Shown here one piece after another: positions 61,801 through 64,000 of a DNA stretch of 64,000 bases. The stretch's first letter is position 1, and the number at the start of each line of letters is the position of its first letter. The stretch is taken from NCBI GenBank assembly GCA_947471745.1, contig CANJKZ010000088.1:620001-684000 (forward strand), in the 5' to 3' direction. The position numbers and the translations under genes were made by a program. The notes beneath the pieces were generated by a model. It did not search any database. It was not told the origin of the DNA and saw only the letters and a list, made by a program, of their open reading frames with translations. Source of the DNA: Closterium sp. Naga37s-1. Lineage: Eukaryota; Streptophyta; Zygnematophyceae; Desmidiales; Closteriaceae.

Positions 61801-64000
61801 AGCAGCACCTGAGTCGACAGCCACCTCGACCGGCTCGGCAGGGTCTACCTGGGACACACCTGAGGGGGAAGGACCCTGGGGGGGGAGGGGGTCTACCAGG
61901 GGAGTTCCTGGGGCCAGGAAGAGGGGCGGGGGGGGGGGAAGAGGCAGTGCGGTAGGGAAAGAGACGGTAGAACGACACCGACTCGTCGAACGTGACGTCC
62001 TGAGAGGACAGAACACGACGCGAGGTGGGGTGGTAGAACTGCCACCCGGGTGCGTCAGGAGGGAAGCCAAGGAAGACACAGGGAACGGCACGGGAGGACA
62101 GCTTGTCCGCTGTAGTATCGCGGACTAAAGCTCAAGATCCCCAGACACGGAACGCGGACGCATCGCCAACCTTCCCCGTCCACCGCAGAGTAGGTGTGGT
62201 CTTCGGCAAGGAGACACGAGGCTGAAGGTTGATCTGATGCGCAGCGTACTGAACCACGAACGGCCACAGAAAATGGGGAGCAGCCGCATGGATCATGGAC
62301 GTACGAGCGACGTCCATGACCATGCCAATGCGGCGCTCAGCAATCCCATTTTGCTGCGGGGAGGCTGGAAGCGTGAACGTCTGGCGGATGCCCTCAGAAC
62401 GACAGAAGGCTCTCAGGAGATCGGAGGAAAACTCCCCGCCTCTGTCTGAGTGCAGACGCAGAACAGGAAGGTCTGAGCCGAAACTCTCACTAAGCTGGCG
62501 ACGAGCATCGCGGATCCAGTCGATCAACACCTCAGGGACCTCACCCTTGCTGCGCAAGGGGAAGATTGTGGTGTAACGCGAGTAGTCGTCAACGACCAGC
62601 AGGAAGTAACGCTCGTGACCCTGTCCACGGACGCGGGCTGGGCCCCACACGTCCATGTGAAGAGTCTGCAGAGGGGCCTCAGTCGGAGGAAACGAGGAGG
62701 AGTGAGGAGCGGCGCGCTGCCGGCCCTCGACACAAGGAACACAGGTGGGGGCAGGCCCCAGAGGAAGGGGAGGTAGGGACCTGGGGAGTCCAGAGACAAG
62801 AGCACGGGAGGCCATACCTCGAAGACGAGGCAGGGAGGGGTGACCAAGGCGGTGGTGCCAAAGGAGAGTCTCGTGCGCCAGAGGACGACACGAGCAGGGG
62901 GCAGACGCAGGACTAGACCTGGACGCGGCAGCAAACACCTGACTGGACGCAGCTACCTGACCAGATGCAGGGACCGGAGGAGGCGCAGTAGTCAGTGTGT
63001 ACAGACTCGACCCTGGCCGACGGGTGAACGTGGCCAGGTGGCGGCCCGTCCGAGAGCAAGTGCAGTGGGTCACACGCTGACCTCCAGGGGTGAACTGGTC
63101 AACCGACGCGTCCTGGAGGTCAGCTCCACTCACCAAGTTCGTAGAGAACGAGGGGAGGTGGAGTCCCGACAGCAAGCCCGACGGGGCCGCAGGACACGGT
63201 AGAACCGTGGAGGAGTGTGCAAGGACTGGGCCCCCGGAGGGGTTAGCAAGGGAGACCGCAACAGGCCGACTGAGCGGCGTGAGCGTGGTGCTGTCTCTAA
63301 AGAAAGAGCGAGAAGCACCAGAGTCAAGTGTGAAGGTGTGAAAGGACTCAGTAGGTGCAGTACCAGAGAGAGGAGACGTACCAGCACCTGGAGCAGCAGA
63401 CGCACTAGCACCTAGAGCAGCAGCCGCACTAGCACCTAGAGCAGCAGCCACAATGCCCGGGTCGGGCGGGACACGCAGGTAACAGTCACCCTCAGTGATA
63501 TCAGCAAAAGCATACATGGCAGCAAGGATAGCATCAAAGTCTAGATCAAAGATAGGCACATTCTGCAGAAGCAGATCATGCCAACGAGGAAGCTCAACAG
63601 CGTCAGGAAACTGGGCACGCCAAGCGTCAGTCAAGCGGCCGAAGCAGCGCTGCGTGGTGTGTGGGAGACCACACACCTCCCCACTCCGAGTGCCGGTGTG
63701 AAGAACATAAGAGCAGGGACCCGCACCCCCAGACCTCCCACGCCCAGCGTACCACTCACGAAGCTGCTGAACCGACGGGGTCTCACGGGTGCGCAGCTGC
63801 TGCTGGCGCTGGCTGCCACCAAAGCCTCCATGCTGCGCGGCTGCACCTCGACCAGCACCACCTCCTCCACTACCTCCACCACCGCTGCCGCTGCCTCCAC
63901 CTCCTCCGCCACCGCCGCCACGACCTCCACCGCCGCCACTGACGCCCCCACTCCCGGTACCACCCCCACCACCACCTCCACCTCCTCCGCCGCCTCCACC
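58842..64000 (-). pseudogene. Copia I gag(partial)-pol, broken by stops
   Basis: From the window end: Gly-rich Gag tail, CCHC knuckle C-X13-C-X3-H-X4-C, protease LDSGAS, and integrase HHCC and DDE as in C, to a TGA near 62130. Then REPLSPQQLREWY and a Gly/Ala-rich linker with frame change, a TAG at about 60505 in EDR-EEFECF, RT with YVDDLVFA (59830 region), and a TAG at about 59143 (Trp codon of ELRWLTY) before RNase H ending at 58842. Most of the damage is single-base, so I is younger than A and H but cannot make an intact polyprotein. Confidence 0.87.

Larger units (their letters stand above)
58481..64000 (-). mobile_element. Copia I, partial at the window end
   Basis: Minus-strand clade member. 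Its 3' LTR (58481..58613) breaks the RNase H of H; the adjoining 5-mer CATGG (58476..58480) is the candidate target duplication. It extends past the window inside the Gly-rich part of Gag. Layout and sequence are very close to C. Confidence 0.88.

Overview
The window looks like nuclear DNA of a streptophyte. One host gene is visible: a split minus-strand gene at 17567..23712 whose spliced product would carry a TIFY (ZIM) motif, a CCT motif and a GATA-type zinc finger in that order. This architecture is known from ZML/ZIM-type transcription factors of the green lineage. The high GC content, the abundance of GC-rich minisatellites (GGGAT arrays included) and several related Ty1/copia families with Gly/Ala-rich linkers make me lean towards a zygnematophyte alga such as Closterium. 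That is an inference; only a database search could settle it. I see no bacterial genes, rRNA, CRISPR array or convincing functional tRNA gene.

Layout. (1) 1..14497: a left Copia element cut by the window edge (LTR 307..436), a 117-bp scrap of another Copia RNase H, and Copia A (minus, 554..14497). Copia B (plus, 7365..14356) sits inside the primer-binding site of A. (2) 14498..17566: AT-richer intergenic DNA with two hAT-like non-autonomous DNA transposons (14937..15796 and 16205..16687), each with terminal inverted repeats and 8-bp target duplications. (3) 17567..23712: the ZML gene in seven predicted exons. Its introns hold four minisatellites, and one of them repeats the 5' splice site that follows the zinc-finger exon. 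(4) 24425..42242: old Copia E (minus). It holds a three-LTR TRIM (24503..25054, TSD ATACA), the almost intact Copia C (27890..36076, TSD GTCTG), and a 3'-truncated Copia F fused in frame to E. (5) 42243..58480: Copia fragment D, then decayed Copia H (plus, from 44698), interrupted by intact Copia G (minus, 47312..54054, 1021-bp LTRs, TSD GGAGC, one 1534-residue open polyprotein). (6) 58481..64000: Copia I (minus), which breaks the RNase H of H and runs off the window.

Elements A, B, C, D, H, I and the left element form one clade. They have unusually short LTRs (130 to 133 bp), an initiator-Met-tRNA primer site next to the LTR, and usually a long GC-rich tandem-repeat leader. The A, B, C, H and I polyproteins carry a long-spaced CCHC knuckle (C-X13-C-X3/4-H-X4-C) and a recurring QQLREWY-type motif. 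E, F and G belong to other Copia lineages. Order of insertion follows from nesting: B is younger than A; TRIM and C are younger than E; G and I are younger than H. G (about 98% identical LTRs) and C (one LTR difference in 133) are the most recent insertions that can be dated here.

The most unusual signals are: the 28-bp minisatellite carrying about a dozen spare splice donors in the ZML gene; the TRIM unit sitting exactly at the primer-binding site of C (and probably D), with tRNA-like A and B boxes across the LTR/primer-site junction; and the tRNA-like block inside the hAT-like elements.
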